The notes: generated by a model not told the origin, from the sequence alone. A stretch of 64,000 nt of DNA from Liolophura sinensis (GCF_032854445.1 NC_088305.1:29104628-29168627); one strand, 5' to 3'. Shown: positions 22,152 through 35,638, counted from the first letter of the stretch. Numbers and translations are program-made.

Positions 22152-25100
22152 TACATAATGTGGCGTCCCGGGTTCAACATTCCATACAAGTGTATAATGT
22201 GACGTTCTGTGTTCAACATTCCACACAAGAGTATAATGTGGCGTTCTGTGTTCAACATTCCGTCAAAGTGTATAATGTGGCGTACTGTGTTCAACATTCC
22301 ACACAAGTGTATAATGTGGCGTTCTGTGTTCAACATTCCACACAAGTGTATAATGTGGCGTACTGTGTTCAACATTCTGTCAAAGTGTACAATGTGGCGT
22401 TCTCTGTTCAACATTCCATATAAGTGTATAATGTGGCGTTCTGTGTTCGACATTCCACACAAGTGTAGAATGTGGCGTTCTGTGTTCAACATTCCATACA
22501 AGCGTATAATGTGACGTTTTGTGTTCAACATTCCATACAGGTGTATGATGTGGCATTCTGTGTTCAACATTTCATACAAGTGTATAATGTGGCGTTGTGT
22601 TCAACATTCCAACGAAGTCTATAATGTGGGGTTGTGGGTTCAACATTCCATACAAGTGTATAATGTGGCGTTCAGTGTTCAACATTCCATACAAGTGTAT
22701 AATGTGGCGTTCCGTGTTCAACATTCCATACAAGTGTATAAAGCGGTGTTGTGGGTTCAATATTCCAACGAAGTCTATAATGTGGCGTTCTGTGTTCAAC
22801 ATTCCATACAAGTGTATAATGTGACGTTCTGTGTTCAACATTCCATACAAGTGTATAACGTGGTGTACTGTGTTCAACATTCCACACAAGTGTATAATGT
22901 GGCGTTCTGTGTTCAACATTCCATACAACCGAATAATGTGGCGTTCTGTGTTCAAGATTCCATACAAGTGTATAATGTGGCGTTCTGTGTTCAACATTCC
23001 AACGAAGTCTATAATGTGGCGTTCTGTGTTCAACATTCCATCCAACCGTATAATGTGGCGTTCTGTGTTCTACATTCCATACAAGTGTATAAAGCGGTGT
23101 TGTGGGTTCAACATTCCAACGAAGTCTATAATGTGGCGTTTTGTGTTCAACATTCTGTCCAAGTGTATAATGTGACGTTCTGTGTTCAACATTCCAACGA
23201 AGTCAATAATGTGACGTTCTGTGTTCAACATTCCACACAAGTGTATAATGTGGCGTTTTGTGTTCAACATTCCGTACAAGTGTATAATGTGACGTTCTGT
23301 GTTCAACATTCCATACAAGTGTATAATGTGGCGTTCTGTGTTCAGCATTCTGTCCAAGTGTATAATGTGCCGTTCTGTGTTCAACATTCCATACAAGTGT
23401 ATAATGTGGCGTTCTGTGTTCAACATTCCATACAAGTGTATAATGTGGCGTTCAGTGCTCAACATTCCATACAAGTGTATAATGTGACGTTCTGTGTTCA
23501 ACATTCCGTACAAGTGTATAATGTGGCGTTCTGTGTTCAACATTCTATCCAACCGTATAACGTAGTGTACTGTGTTCAACATTCCACCCAACCGAATAAT
23601 GTGGCGTTCTGTGTTCAACATTCCATACAAGTGTATAATGTGGCGTTCTGTGTTCAACATTCCATCCAACCGTATAATGTGGCGTTCTGTGTTCTACATT
23701 CCATACAAGTGTATAAAGCGGTGTTGTGGGTTCAACATTTCAACGAAGTCTATAATGTGGCGTTTTGTGTTCAACATTCTGTCCAAGTGTATAATGTGAC
23801 GTTCTGTGTTCAACATTCCAACGAAGTCAATAATGTGACGTTCTGTGTTCAACATTCCACACAAGTGTATAATGTGGCGTTTTGTGTTCAACATATATAC
23901 AAGTGTATAATGTGACGTTCTATGTTCAACATTCCACACAAGTGTATAATGTGGCGTTCTGTGTTCAACATTCCATACAAGTGTATAATGTGGCGTTCTG
24001 TGTTCAACATTCCATACAAGTCTATAATGTGGCGTTCTGTGTTCAACATTCCATACAAGTGTATCATGTGGCGTTCTGTGTTCAACATTCCATACAAGTG
24101 TATAATGTGACGTTCTGTGTTCAACATTCCATACAAGTGTATAATATGGCGTACTGTGTTCAACATTCCATACAAGTGTATAATGTGGCGTTCTGTGTTC
24201 AACATTCCATACAAGTGTATAATGTGGCGTACTGTGTTCAACATTCCATCCAACCGTATAATGTGACGTTTTGTGTTCAACATTCCGTACAAGTATATAA
24301 TGTGGCGTACTGTGTTCAACATTTTATCCAACCGTATAATGTGGCATTCTGTGTTCAACATTCCAAACAAGCGTATAATGTGGCATTCTGTGTTCAACAT
24401 TCCATACAAGTGTATAATGCAGTGTTGTGCGTTCAACATTCCAACGAAATCTATAATGTGGCGCTCTGTGTTCAACATTCCGTTCAAGTGTATAATGTGG
24501 CGTTCTGTGTTCAACATTCCATGCAAGTGTATAATCTGACGTTCTGTGTTCAACATTCCATACAAGTGTATAATATGGCGTTCTGTGTTCAACATTCCAT
24601 ACAAGTGTATAATGTGGCGTTCTGTGTTCAACATTCCATGCAAGTGTATAATCTGACGTTCTGTGTTCAACATTCCATACAAGTGTATAATGTGGCGTTC
24701 TGTGTTCAACATTCCATACAAGTGTATAATGTGGTGTTCTCTGTTCAACATTCCATACAAGTATATAATGTGACGTTCTGTTTTCAACATTCCATACAAG
24801 TTTATAATGTGACGTTCTGTGTTCAACATTCCATACAAGTGTATAATGTGGCGTTTTGTGTTCAACATTCAATACAAGTGTATAATGTGGCGTTCTGTGT
24901 TCAACATTCCATACAAGTGTATAATGTGGCGTTCTGTGTTCTACATTCTGTCCAAGTGTATAATGTGACGTTCTGTGTTGAACATTCCATACAAGTGTAT
25001 AATGTGGCGTTCTGTGTTCAACATTCCATACAAGTGTATAATGTGCCGTTCTGTGTTCAACATTCCATACAAGTGTATAATGTGGCGTTCAGTGTTCAAC

Positions 25101-27691
25101 ATTCCATACAAGTGTATAATGTGGCGTTCAGTGTTCAACATTCCATACAAGTGTATAATGTGACGTTCTGTGTTCAACATTCCACACAAGTGTATAATGT
25201 GGCGTTCAGTGTTCAACATTCCATCCAACCGTATAACGTAGTGTACTGTGTTCAACATTCCACCCAACCGAATAATGTGGCGTTTTGTGTTCAACATTCC
25301 ATAGAAGTGTATAATGTGGCGTTCAGTATTCAACATTTCATCCAACCGAATAATGTGGCGTCCTGTGTTCAACATATATACAAGTGTATAATTTGACGTT
25401 CTATGTTCAACATTCCATACAAGTGTATAATGTGGCGTTCTGTGTTCAACATTCCATACAAGTGTATAATGTGGCGTTCTGTGTTCGACATTCCATATAA
25501 GTGTATAATGTGGCGTTTTGTGTTCAACATTCTGTCCAAGTGTATAATGTGACGTTCTGTGTTCAACATTCCAACGAAGTCAATAATGTGACGTTCTGTG
25601 TTCAACATTCCACACAAGTGTATAATGTGGCGTTTTGTGTTCAACATTCCATACAAGTGTATAATGTGACGTTCTGTGTTCAACATTCCATACAAGTGTA
25701 TAATGTGGCGTTCTGTGTTCAACATTCTGTTCAAGTGTATAATGTGCCGTTCTGTGTTCAACATTCCATACAAGTGTATAATGTGGCGTTCTGTGTTCAA
25801 CATTCCATACAAGTGTATAATGTGGCGTTCAGTGCTCAACATTCCATACAAGTGTATAATGTGGCGTTCTGTGTTCAACATTCCATACAAGTGTATAATG
25901 TGGCGTTCTGTGTTCAACATTCCATCCAACCGTATAACGTAGTGTACTGTGTTCAACATTCCACCCAACCGAATAATGTGGCGTTCTGTGTTCAACATTC
26001 CATACAAGTGTATAATGTGGTGTTCAGTATTCATCATTCCATCCAACCGAATAATGTGGCGTTCTGTGTTCAACATATATACAAGTGTATAATGTGACGT
26101 TCTATGTTCAACATTCCACACAAGTGTATAATGTGGCGTTCTGTGTTCAACATTCCATACAAGTGTATAATGTGACGTTCTGTGTTCAACATTCCATACA
26201 AGTCTATAATGTGGCGTTCTGTGTTCAACATTCCATACAAGTGTATCATGTGGTGCTCTGTGTTCAACATTCCATACAAGTGTATAATGTGACGTTCCGT
26301 GTTCAACATTCCATACAAGTGTATAATATGGCGTACTGTGTTCAACATTCCATAGAAGTGTATAATGTGGCGTTCTGTGTTCAACATTCCATACAAGTGT
26401 ATAATGTGGCGTACTGTGTTCAACATTCCATCCAACCGTATAATGTGACGTTCTGTGTTCAACATTCCGTACAAGTATATAATGTGGCGTACTGTGTTCA
26501 ACATTCTATCCAACCGTATAATGTGGCATTCTGTGTTCAACATTCCAACGAAGTCTATAATGTGGCGCTCTGTGTTCAACATTCCGTTCAAGTGTATAAT
26601 CTGGCGTTCTGTGTTCAACATTCCATACAAGTGTATAATCTGACGTTCTGTGTTCAACATTCCATACAAGTGTATAATGTGGCGTTTTGTGTTCAACATT
26701 CAATACAAGTGTATAATGTGGCGTTCAGTGTTCAACATTCCATACAAGTGTATAATGTGGCGTTCTGTGTTCTACATTCTGTCCAAGTGTATAATGTGAC
26801 GTTCTGTGTTGAACATTCCATACAAGTGTATAATGTGGCGTTCTGTGTTCAACATTCCATACAAGTGTATAATGTGGCGTTCTGTGTTCAACATTCCATA
26901 CAAGTGTATAATGTGGCGTTCCGGGTTCAACATTCCATACAAGTGTATAATGTGACGTTCTGTGTTCAACATTCCACACAAGTGTATAATGTGGCGTTCT
27001 GTGTTCAACATTCCATCCAACCGTATAACGTAGTGTACTGTGTTCAACATCCCACCCAACCGAATAATGTGGCGTTTTGTGTTCAACATTCCATACAAGT
27101 GTATAATGTGGCGTTCAGTATTCAACATTCCATCCAACCGAATAATGTGGCGTTCTGTGTTCAACATATATACAAGTGTATAATGTGACGTTCTATGTTC
27201 AACATTCCACACAAGTGTATAATGTGGCGTACTGTGTTCAACATTCCATACAAGTGTATAATGTGGCGTTCTGTGTTCAACATTCCATACAAGTCTATAA
27301 TGTGGCGTTCTGTGTTCAACATTCCATACAAGTGTATCATGTGGCGTTCTGTGTTCAACATTCCATACAAGTGTATAATGTGACGTTCCGTGTTCAACAA
27401 TCCATACAAGTGTATAATATGGCGTACTGTGTTCAACATTCCATAGAAGTGTATAATGTGGCGTTCTGTGTTCAACATTCCATACAAGTGTATAATGTGG
27501 CGTACTGTGTTCAACATTCCATCCAACCGTATAATGTGACGTTCTGTGTTCAACACTCCGTACAAGTATATAATGTGGCGTACTGTGTTCAACATTCTAT
27601 CCAACCGTATAATGTGGCATTCTGTGTTCAACATTCCAAACAAGCGGATAATGTGGCGTTTTGTGTTTAACATTCCGTACAAGTGTATAAT
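22152..27691. repeat. 39-bp tandem array, ~142 copies, with higher-order structure
   Basis: The unit is 39 bp and contains TGTGTTCAACATTCCATAC then AAGTGTATAATGTGGCG. Because 39 is 13 codons, several frames on both strands lack stops. They give long repetitive ORFs of up to 504 codons with 13-residue periods. Variant units (AACGAAGTCTATAATG, ATCCAACCGTATAATG) recur in fixed order. A 38-bp junction unit (CAACATATATACAAG) occurs at 23890, 25371, 26072 and 27163, spaced 1481, 701 and 1091 bp, that is 38, 18 and 28 units. Each 38-bp unit shifts the frame, which argues strongly against coding. Confidence 0.97.
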
Positions 27692-28053
27692 GTTATTACC
27701 AGTCACATTTCATTTCGATAATCGCAGTTACATAGATTACACAAAACCGTGTGAGCAGCATAAAATATACATATATAGAGAGATAAGTATAGAAAGGCTA
27801 CTATTCTACACCATTGGAAGAAAGATGGAGTTTGAAAGACAATGCGACAAAAGTACTACAACAATAGTAGGTTATAAATCTGGAGTTTAAAATTGCGGAG
27901 AATATTTCGGATACACTTATCGGCCGGCCACAAAGAATAGCACCACACACGAAAATGTAAGGAAAACAGAAAACTGAAGAAGGCATTAGTAAAAACACAT
28001 TAAAAAAAACCCTTTATTTCTAAATGACTTTACTTAGACTTATTCAAGACCAG

Positions 28054-28529
28054 AGCTTTCGCTAGCTGAACAGTTATAAGGTTCGTCTTACAAACCTTAG
28101 ACCTGGATTCAATCCCGACAGGCCTTTCGCTTGCTGAACCCTTATAGGGTTCGTCTTACAAATTGGAGACCTGGATTCAATCCCGACAGGGCTTTCGCTA
28201 GCTGAACCTCTATAGGGTTCGTCTTACAAACTGGAGACCTGGATTCAATCCCGACAGGGCTTTCGCTAGCTGAACCGTTATAGGGTTCGTCTAACGAACT
28301 GGAGACCTGGACTCAATCTCGACAGGGCTTTCGCTAGCTGAACTGTTATAGGGTTCGTCTTACAAGCTGGAGACCTGAATCCAATCCCGACAGGGCTTTC
28401 GCTAGCTGAACCGTTACAGAGTTCGTCTTACAAACTGGAGACCTGGATTTAATCCCGACAGAGCTTTCGCTAGCTGAACCGTTATAGGGTTCGTCTTACA
28501 AACTGGAGACCTGGATTCAATCCCGATGT
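28054..28529. repeat. Tandem array of seven 68-bp tRNA-like units
   Basis: Seven contiguous 68-bp units fill 476 bp exactly. Each reads GCTTTCGCTAGCTGAACCG, then GGGTTCGTCTTACAAACTGG, then ACCTGGATTCAATCCCGACA. TAGCTGAACCG resembles a Pol III A box and GGATTCAATCCCG a B box, at tRNA-like spacing and near tRNA length. Copies differ at up to ten positions. A diverged eighth unit follows to about 28560. No copy folds convincingly into a functional tRNA by eye. Confidence 0.9.
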
Positions 28530-28560
28530 GGCTTTTGCTGTCGAGTCGTCTAACAGGCTC

Positions 28561-29601
28561 TCCCGAAAGTTGAACATGTAGCCACTGAACAATCGGATCG
28601 CGTGATGAAATCTCGTGAGATTTATAACAACATAGCATTTCAGTTTACATCAATGCATTTTTACTACTTAAATCTCTGTAAGCCATGGTGCTTTAGGGAT
28701 CTATAATTTGTTACTAGTCATATAAACATTTAAATGAACAACTGGAATAAAACCCCAACAGGTAAATTGACAAGAGGTCGGATTTCGCCGGTTACGTGTG
28801 ACCATTTGCCAACTGTCACACTGTCACGGTGGATCTGATTTTACTCTTTATGCTGTAAGTCTTTTATGTGTTATCAGAACACACCGTCTCACCTTAGTGA
28901 AATGTCTTTGGGTAATCTTCGCCCTAATACTCCTATCAAATAAAATAAATTAAAAATCGATCTCGTGCCCGGTGAGGCTAAGACTGAAAAATTGGCAGTT
29001 TTGCTATACTTAGTCTCTCGGCGCCTATAGCATTTATCAGGATGTCAGCTAAGCACTGGTAGGTTAAGTACTGATAGACTCAGTATAGGTATTAACTTCT
29101 TAAATATGTATCCAATGAAACCGACCGTTTACTACATTTAGGGACCGTTGACGTGAATTGACCTAAATGTTAAAAACATCTAAGCTGGCATTATCTATGT
29201 CAATATGGACAAAGTTCTCTTAATCATAGGCATTTTAATGGAAAAAAGATATATATTGTTCTATTTAACTGATCTATTTTTTAACGTAATTCTATTTTTC
29301 CGTCTGACACATAGATACATCCAAAGCTGAATGTACGTTCCGGACCGGTGATCGTGAGACTGTGCTCAATTCCAAATGTATAGGCCTACATTCCGCTCAA
29401 GTCCAGAGAGAACAGAGAAAGAAAACATATTATTCAACCATGATCTCTGGCAAAGACACAATCGATATACATTTTAACATATATACATATGTTAACCAAT
29501 ATAACACCATTCAGACAAATGAAAATGTGCGTCTTCTTTGATATTCTATATGTGGGACTCGTAAAAAGTCGTCTTGCTATTAACAAAGATGTTTAAAGCT
29601 G
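28561..29601. other. AT-rich intergenic, no gene seen
   Basis: No repeat or exon was found. A segment near 28741-28830 (GAATAAAACCCCAACAGG, then CGTGTGACCATTTGCCAACT) is repeated at 41372-41455 in the transporter intron. It is therefore a dispersed repeat of unknown class. Confidence 0.4.
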
Positions 29602-29991
29602 ATGTTTATGTACTCTTTCGTAATTTCCTTAGTATGTATACGTCACTCTTTCCGGTGTATTTGTTCGAATCAAACACATTGCTGTAGTGTATACATACAC
29701 TGTTGCATTACAGAAAAACATGTGTTTGATTGGGATTGGGACCCCTCGAATATAAGTGAAAAATTCTTGGATAGCATGTACGTTTTGTTGACCAATCAAG
29801 TAAATAATTATTTAAGCATTCTAGACATAAATGTGAAAGTAACACCTGTCCACTATATGCCATGCAGTTACAGCTGCCAGACTAATAATGAGATTTGTAA
29901 GGTGCACAACAAAACAAAAAGTACCATAATTTTGTTGAAAATGGACGGAACTGCCCAAAACTCAAACTTTGTCTATAGCTTGTCATGGTAA
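29602..29991 (+). CDS. Doubtful 129-codon Cys-rich ORF
   Basis: The longest non-repetitive frame between the 39-bp array and the transporter. It encodes about nine Cys and several NxT/NxS sites (NISE, NKTK) after a hydrophobic start. I recognise no family and there is no conserved motif. It could be a secreted small protein or part of one, but a chance frame in AT-rich DNA is more likely. Confidence 0.12.
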   Translation: MFMYSFVISLVCIRHSFRCICSNQTHCCSVYIHCCITEKHVFDWDWDPSNISEKFLDSMYVLLTNQVNNYLSILDINVKVTPVHYMPCSYSCQTNNEICKVHNKTKSTIILLKMDGTAQNSNFVYSLSW

Positions 29992-30055
29992 GAGTATATG
30001 TAGTAAGAATTAATTCAATGATAAAACGTTTAGAAAAAAGTCCAGAAAACTGATT

Positions 30056-30450
30056 CGTGACAGACAGATAAACTGATGGGTGAGGTGCAAACATACCGTC
30101 TCCTCCTGTGTCTGTACATAGGGAACACATGAACTGAAAAGTGAGGTCTAAACATATAGTCCCTTCCTGTACCTGTATATAGGGAACACATAAACTAATG
30201 GGCCAGGTGTAAACATACGGTCTCCTCCTGTATCTATACATAGGGAACAGGTAAACTGATGGTTGAGGTGTAAACATACAGTCCCCTCCTGTACCTGTAC
30301 TTAGGGAACAGATAAACTGATGGGTGAGGGGTAAACACACAGTCCCCTCCTGCACCTGTAAACAGATAAGCTGATGGGTGAGGTGTAAACATACAGTCCT
30401 CTCCTCTCCTCTACCTGTACATGGGGAACAGACAAACTGATGGGTGAGAC
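30056..30450. repeat. ~60-bp tandem array, ~7 copies
   Basis: The unit contains GAACAGATAAACTGATGGG, then TGAGGTGTAAACATACAG, then CCCCTCCTGTACCTGTAC. Units are about 60 bp with small deletions. The 195-codon minus-strand ORF over it is a repeat artefact. Confidence 0.9.
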
Positions 30451-30477
30451 GTAAACATTTACAGTACATCTTTGGTA

Positions 30478-30556
30478 TTACCCGACCAGGGTTTGATCCT
30501 TGGTCTCACGACTTCGACTTCGACGACACTCTAACCATTAGGCCATCGAAGCGTTC
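30478..30556 (-). mobile_element. tRNA-like SINE head
   Basis: On the minus strand, CGATGGCCTAATGGTTAGAG resembles an A box and CCAAGGATCAAACCCTGG a B box. It matches the head form of the family B SINEs. No body follows. Confidence 0.6.
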
Positions 30557-31534
30557 ATGACACATAGGCTTTGTGTTATTTTTATCTGTATATATGACAG
30601 GATCGTTTATAATGGAAAACACACGATTTTAATATATTTTGCTTGAAGAGTATAGTGTTTTTGAAGAAAAAACAGAAAGAAACAACATCTACGAGGGCAA
30701 TTACGACGCTTTTTAGTGGGCCTTTCCCCGATGAATTTATACTAGATATTATCAAATCTATATACATACACACTAACTACCATGACGCCTGTGTAAGGAT
30801 TGTCACTAATTAAGTAATGGGTAATTTACATTCAAGCCTGGTGTGAAATACTGAATATTGTAGTTTTGTATGAAATGCCAATACCACAAAACATCGATAC
30901 AGCGTGTCATTAATACAAAAATGTTGAAATGTTTAATATCAAGTTATATATGAACATTTGGTGCAAAATATGTAAATCTACAGTATGCACAGTATTACCT
31001 GCCACCTATATGCGTTCTGTGTATTCTACACACGATTTTGGCTGTTCTTTTGGACTTATCATTTCATCGTTTACTTAAACTCTAAGGGCCATTTGTTTTT
31101 GTTTTTTATTTTTATTTGTTTTTTTTTTTATTTTATAATTTTTTTTCAACCCATGAAAATAACCCCGTATAGTGTGTAAGTGAATCAGTCTGGATATATA
31201 TATTATGCCAGCGAAACTAATCCGTTTATGCGAAGAATCACGTGCTTATAATAAAGTTCTGATCACGTGCATGCCAACAAATATGTCTGACTATTTGACT
31301 AATTATTTAATTTGAGCATTTCTCTAGAGCCCATGTATACCCCTCCACGCTGGTCTCGGTTCTAGCACAAAACGCCATGGTAAGCTATTAAGGTGAGATA
31401 TACAAAGAACCTCTCATTTTGCTATACACAGTACTACAGTAGATGTTTAACAAGATGACCTAGACGACCGTTACACCCAGTTAAGTCCGCACAGAACGTA
31501 TATGCTATACTCTGAATAGACGTTACAATGACAT
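30557..31534. other. AT-rich intergenic, no gene seen
   Basis: T-rich around 31090-31150. No exon or repeat was recognised. Confidence 0.4.
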
Positions 31535-31915
31535 ATACAGTAGCATAAAACCAGCCTTCACTTTATAGTACATACAGGTACAGATATAGTACACGTCTGC
31601 AGTTATGCACACGATCCAAAGGGTTAAGTCTACAGCCGTTTTACTCCATTTTAGCATTCATATAAGCATGCGCCTCTAGGGTAATATATATTCGCCAAAT
31701 ACGACATAACATAAGGTATTTCTCAAATAGAGTAACATACAACCAGCCTTCAGTTTATGATATACAGCTACATATATAGTACACGTCTGAAGTTATGCAC
31801 GATCAAAGGGTTATGTCTATAGTTATTTTACTCCATGTTAGCCTTCATGTAAGCCTGCGCCACTAGGGTAAAATGTATTCATCCTTTACGACATAACATA
31901 AGGCACTACTAAACG
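31535..31915. repeat. Tandem duplication of a ~190-bp segment
   Basis: Two diverged copies share ACCAGCCTTCA, TATAGTACACGTCTG, GTTATGCAC, AAAGGGTTA and TACGACATAACATAAGG in the same order. The first copy runs to about 31727 and the second to about 31910. Confidence 0.85.
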
Positions 31916-34287
31916 AAATAAACCCGTGAGTGACTAAGTGTTTATAGCTTTGATGTATCGTGTTTATACACACACACACATCAACACATGCAATCTGAGC
32001 ATTTACAGGCGTGCAAATTCCGTATCAGGTTCTAGACCTTCATGTGATATTTTACCTGGACATATAAAGGAGTTAATTATAGGACCTTTTATCACAAGCG
32101 TATAAAAATGTAACGTGTAATCAGACGTTTTGCAAAGGAGGCTAATTGAGAGATATCGAGCTTTCCTGTACAGGTGAAATAAATGTTAAGTCGCATTGTG
32201 CATGATAGGCCGGGCCGTGCGTGCTTGCGGATGTTACACGTAAATTTGCGTGCATGTGTATATATAGCCTAATTCTATTGACTGAACTGGGAAGTGGACG
32301 TTAAATCGGGCCGTAGTCAAATATAGACGGGTGCTAAGTACACGTGGGCTGATACAACATCTCGACTGAAATGCATCGATTTTCCCCTGTTCTATAACCG
32401 GCAAAATCCAGAACTGTTACCGGCTTTTACACACCGAAGGTGAGCGGAATACACTGCTGGGTTACTGTGACTCGGGCAAATAGGCTACTCTGTACATGTT
32501 GCCAACTTGGAACTGACCGGACTGAACCCTATTTTGAACCCTATACCACTGAACAGTGTTTTAAGGTAGCCTGTATTTCAGCTGTATATTCAAGCAAACC
32601 GCGAGGACATGCCACTGGTATACATGAGTTAAACACATGAAGACGGATTTGCTGGAAACCCCTGTTAAAACTGTGTTGTTGAGTGCAGGCCCAATATATG
32701 GAACATTTCTGCTGCCCATGGAGTGATTATATGCGACAGAAACTTACATGACCCTATATTGACCTTCGTGGAGGCACCGGGGGAAGATATGAATCCTTGG
32801 CCTATATCCAAGAAAGTGGATTTCTTAACACACGTGCTGTTGTTGCGTTGATTATACACACAGTACAGATCATTTCTAGTGTTTACAGTTTACGGGATAT
32901 ACAAAGGTATATTTGGACCGATATCGGCCTATCGCGGAAGTATATAGGCCTGCAAGGGGATACTGTGGTAGACCTCTCCAGGAAGACGGATTTCTTAATA
33001 CACATGTTTTTATTGGTTTCATTATAGGCCTATACACGATGTTGAACATTCCTAATGTGTAGTGTTCACGGAATATACGCTATAAAGATGTATCACCTAT
33101 ACAGTAAGATACCGTGTCATGTAATGGGAAAGCAAGACGACGTATACACCAGCTAGTGTGTGTTGTTGTTGGTCTGTTAGTCACATGCAGCATGGAACAG
33201 TGCTGGTATACCACAACTGATTTATACCACAAGGTGACCCAATATCCGCGTGCTTAAAGAAGGTGTAAAATCACACTGTATTACGTAATGGACTGGCATG
33301 AAAGAGTTTTAGATGAATGTGGACTTCTCTATAACCTACGTGTGTTGTCCGCGATTTCCGGCGTTGACATGCAGGGTGGGAAACATTACACTCGATTCCA
33401 ATCAATGCATTTATAGTGCCTAAAGCCGATCTTTCTGAAAACAAGTCGATTTATTCATAGTCGTCTATTTAGTATTCATAGTCGTTTATTTACATTTTGA
33501 CCGGTTTGGTCATGTATTACAGGAGTGTAAAATGGATAGCTGGGCATATAGGCTATAATATTGAAAGCTCAGCAGTAACAAGATTCTGATGAAATAGCAA
33601 TTACAGTACCGTAATCTGACACTTGAGTTATATATACAGTCGTAACCACCAAAGTTTTGCCGTGTTATGTTCAACAGACTTAAGGTCTGCAGATACCTAT
33701 CTATTCTACCAACATTCCTGTAACCCATATAAAGCATGAGTCCTATACAGCTTAGGTCCTATAAAAGGAATAACTCCTATGAAGTCAAAGTCCCATATAA
33801 GGACTTACTCCTATAATAGGAAAATTCATGTAAGGCATCTCCCCTTTAAGGCCTATCACATATAGCCTAAGATCTAACTGCTGTATATAAGGAAGCGGAT
33901 GGAAGATTCAACCGATAGGCCTATACTTGTCCTTCCAGTCACAATTTTTTTGTAGAAACATTTACATGATTTACAAACATAGATCACAAAAAAACATACA
34001 AATCACAGCATATATATATACATATATATATCTTTGGTTTATAGTGGCTATTAGACTCTACACACTCGGTAAGGCATACATATATAGTGGGCAAGGAGTA
34101 AGTAAGCAGTGATCGAAAGGAACATTTCTAAATAACAGCGAGCATATGTTTTCCTATAGCGTGGGAGTCTACCTTCAGACTGACCGTCCAGTATGTACAT
34201 GCCGATGAAATCCATCAGGCCAAATTTTCAGTTTCGTGGCATCCGCTCCCGCTTAACACGATTGATTTTTCCCCTGGAACAGGAATA
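31916..34287. other. Upstream region of the transporter gene; small duplications
   Basis: A diverged direct duplication lies at about 32815-32905 and 32990-33080 (GGATTTCTTAA, then ATTATACACA or TTATAGGCCTATACAC, then GTGTTTACAG or GTGTTCACGG). A degenerate TCCTATAA-type repeat occurs at 33735-33860. TAGGCCTA occurs at 33025 and 33916. A promoter or 5' UTR exon for the transporter may be here but could not be picked out. Confidence 0.4.
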
Positions 34288-34603
34288 ATGACTATAAAGG
34301 GAAACCCTAGAAAGCTCTCACACACTGCTGCGGAGCAGCTTTACGTAACATTCAGGTCTGTGACACGCCAGATGACCAGTACTACAATGGATTTCATCTC
34401 TGATGTTAAATTTTCTCCAAGGTCTGTCGAAGACACTTCAAGGTCCTGCTGTCCTAAAAGCTGGTCATTTTGTGAACGGAGAGACCACGAGTCGCCGCCC
34501 CTGAAAGAAGATGGCGACGATGACAAAGAGCAGCCACAAGGGGGCAGTATGGCAGAAATCTCCTTCAACTTCATCAACTCAATTATTGGGTCAGGATTAA
34601 TAG
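34288..34603 (+). CDS. SLC38A11: SLC38A11-like, exon 1
   Basis: Residues 1-105 plus one base. A hydrophilic N-terminus ending in the acidic KEDGDDDKEQ, then TM1. Donor GTGAGT. The start at 34288 is the first ATG in frame; no in-frame stop is seen for about 100 bp upstream, so a further 5' exon is not excluded. Confidence 0.78.
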
Positions 34604-35556
34604 GTGAGTTTGTGTTAATCATCTTCACACAAATATCTTTAAACCTATATAAAAAGAACACACACATCAAAATGCTATGTGCAAAATTTGTTACAAATAA
34701 AAGTTCAGAATATCTTTGACACTCCCCTCCAAAAAATTGGCCTCGAAAGATTTTGGCTTTAAAATACATATATCTAATAATATAAATGTATAATGACTAG
34801 CGTGTCATTTCATCCTTTCTGATTTTACTCACCCGGAAATGGGTTAGAATTCTCCTTATGTCATCTATACGGGACCTGCTTTCCGGTGTCTGTAGCTAGG
34901 AGGCCCTGGTTCCCAACGCACCCAAATAAAATAAGACAAAAAAGGCCATTCTAACAAGCGATTTTTCATGAGTGAGAAATGTAAAATGTGCGTATATAAA
35001 AAAGAAATAATAGCAAACAGGGTCGAGGAAAACAGGGTCAGGTTTCAACAGGAACACGGCCTCATTGCAAATCAAACGAACTGTCGACTTGGACAGGCAA
35101 TGATGGTCTCCGATTTTTATCCTTGGTTTACCCTTTGTGTCTGATTGACAGGAATGCCGTTCGCAATCCGTCAAGCTGGATTAGGCGTGGGAATTTTGCT
35201 TTTCCTTGTTGTGGGATTAGCTGCTGGTGAGTGGTCTGACTATATGTAAAGGCGCATTAAAACAGGTGTCAATTCACAAAAGCGGCAATATTCTGCCAAA
35301 ACTGGACTTCTACTCAAACATCAGGTTAAATGAATGCCCCCGAGGCTGTTAAAAGACAGAATACCAAAACTCTGACCGACCAATGGACTGACAGACAAAC
35401 GGACGGACGGATAGATAGGAAGACGGATAGACAAAAGGACAGAAAGACACACAGACAGGGGGGCAGTCCGACAGACAGACAAAGCGTCAAACGGATAGAC
35501 AGGAGAGCATAAAGACAGACAGACAGACAGACAGAGAGGCAGACAGACAGAGAGGC

Positions 35557-35638
<82 letters not shown>

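Noticed and set aside
22152-27691. Long ORFs (up to 504, 464, 367 and 326 codons) as repetitive proteins
   Set aside because: They arise because the 39-bp unit is a multiple of three without stops. Frames are open on both strands, there is no start context or unique sequence, and 38-bp units break the frame at each block end.
29882-30469. 195-codon minus-strand ORF
   Set aside because: It follows the ~60-bp tandem array and has no unique domain.
34341-34769. 142-codon minus-strand ORF
   Set aside because: It is the antisense of transporter exon 1, which is supported by the conserved TM1 motif and splice donor.
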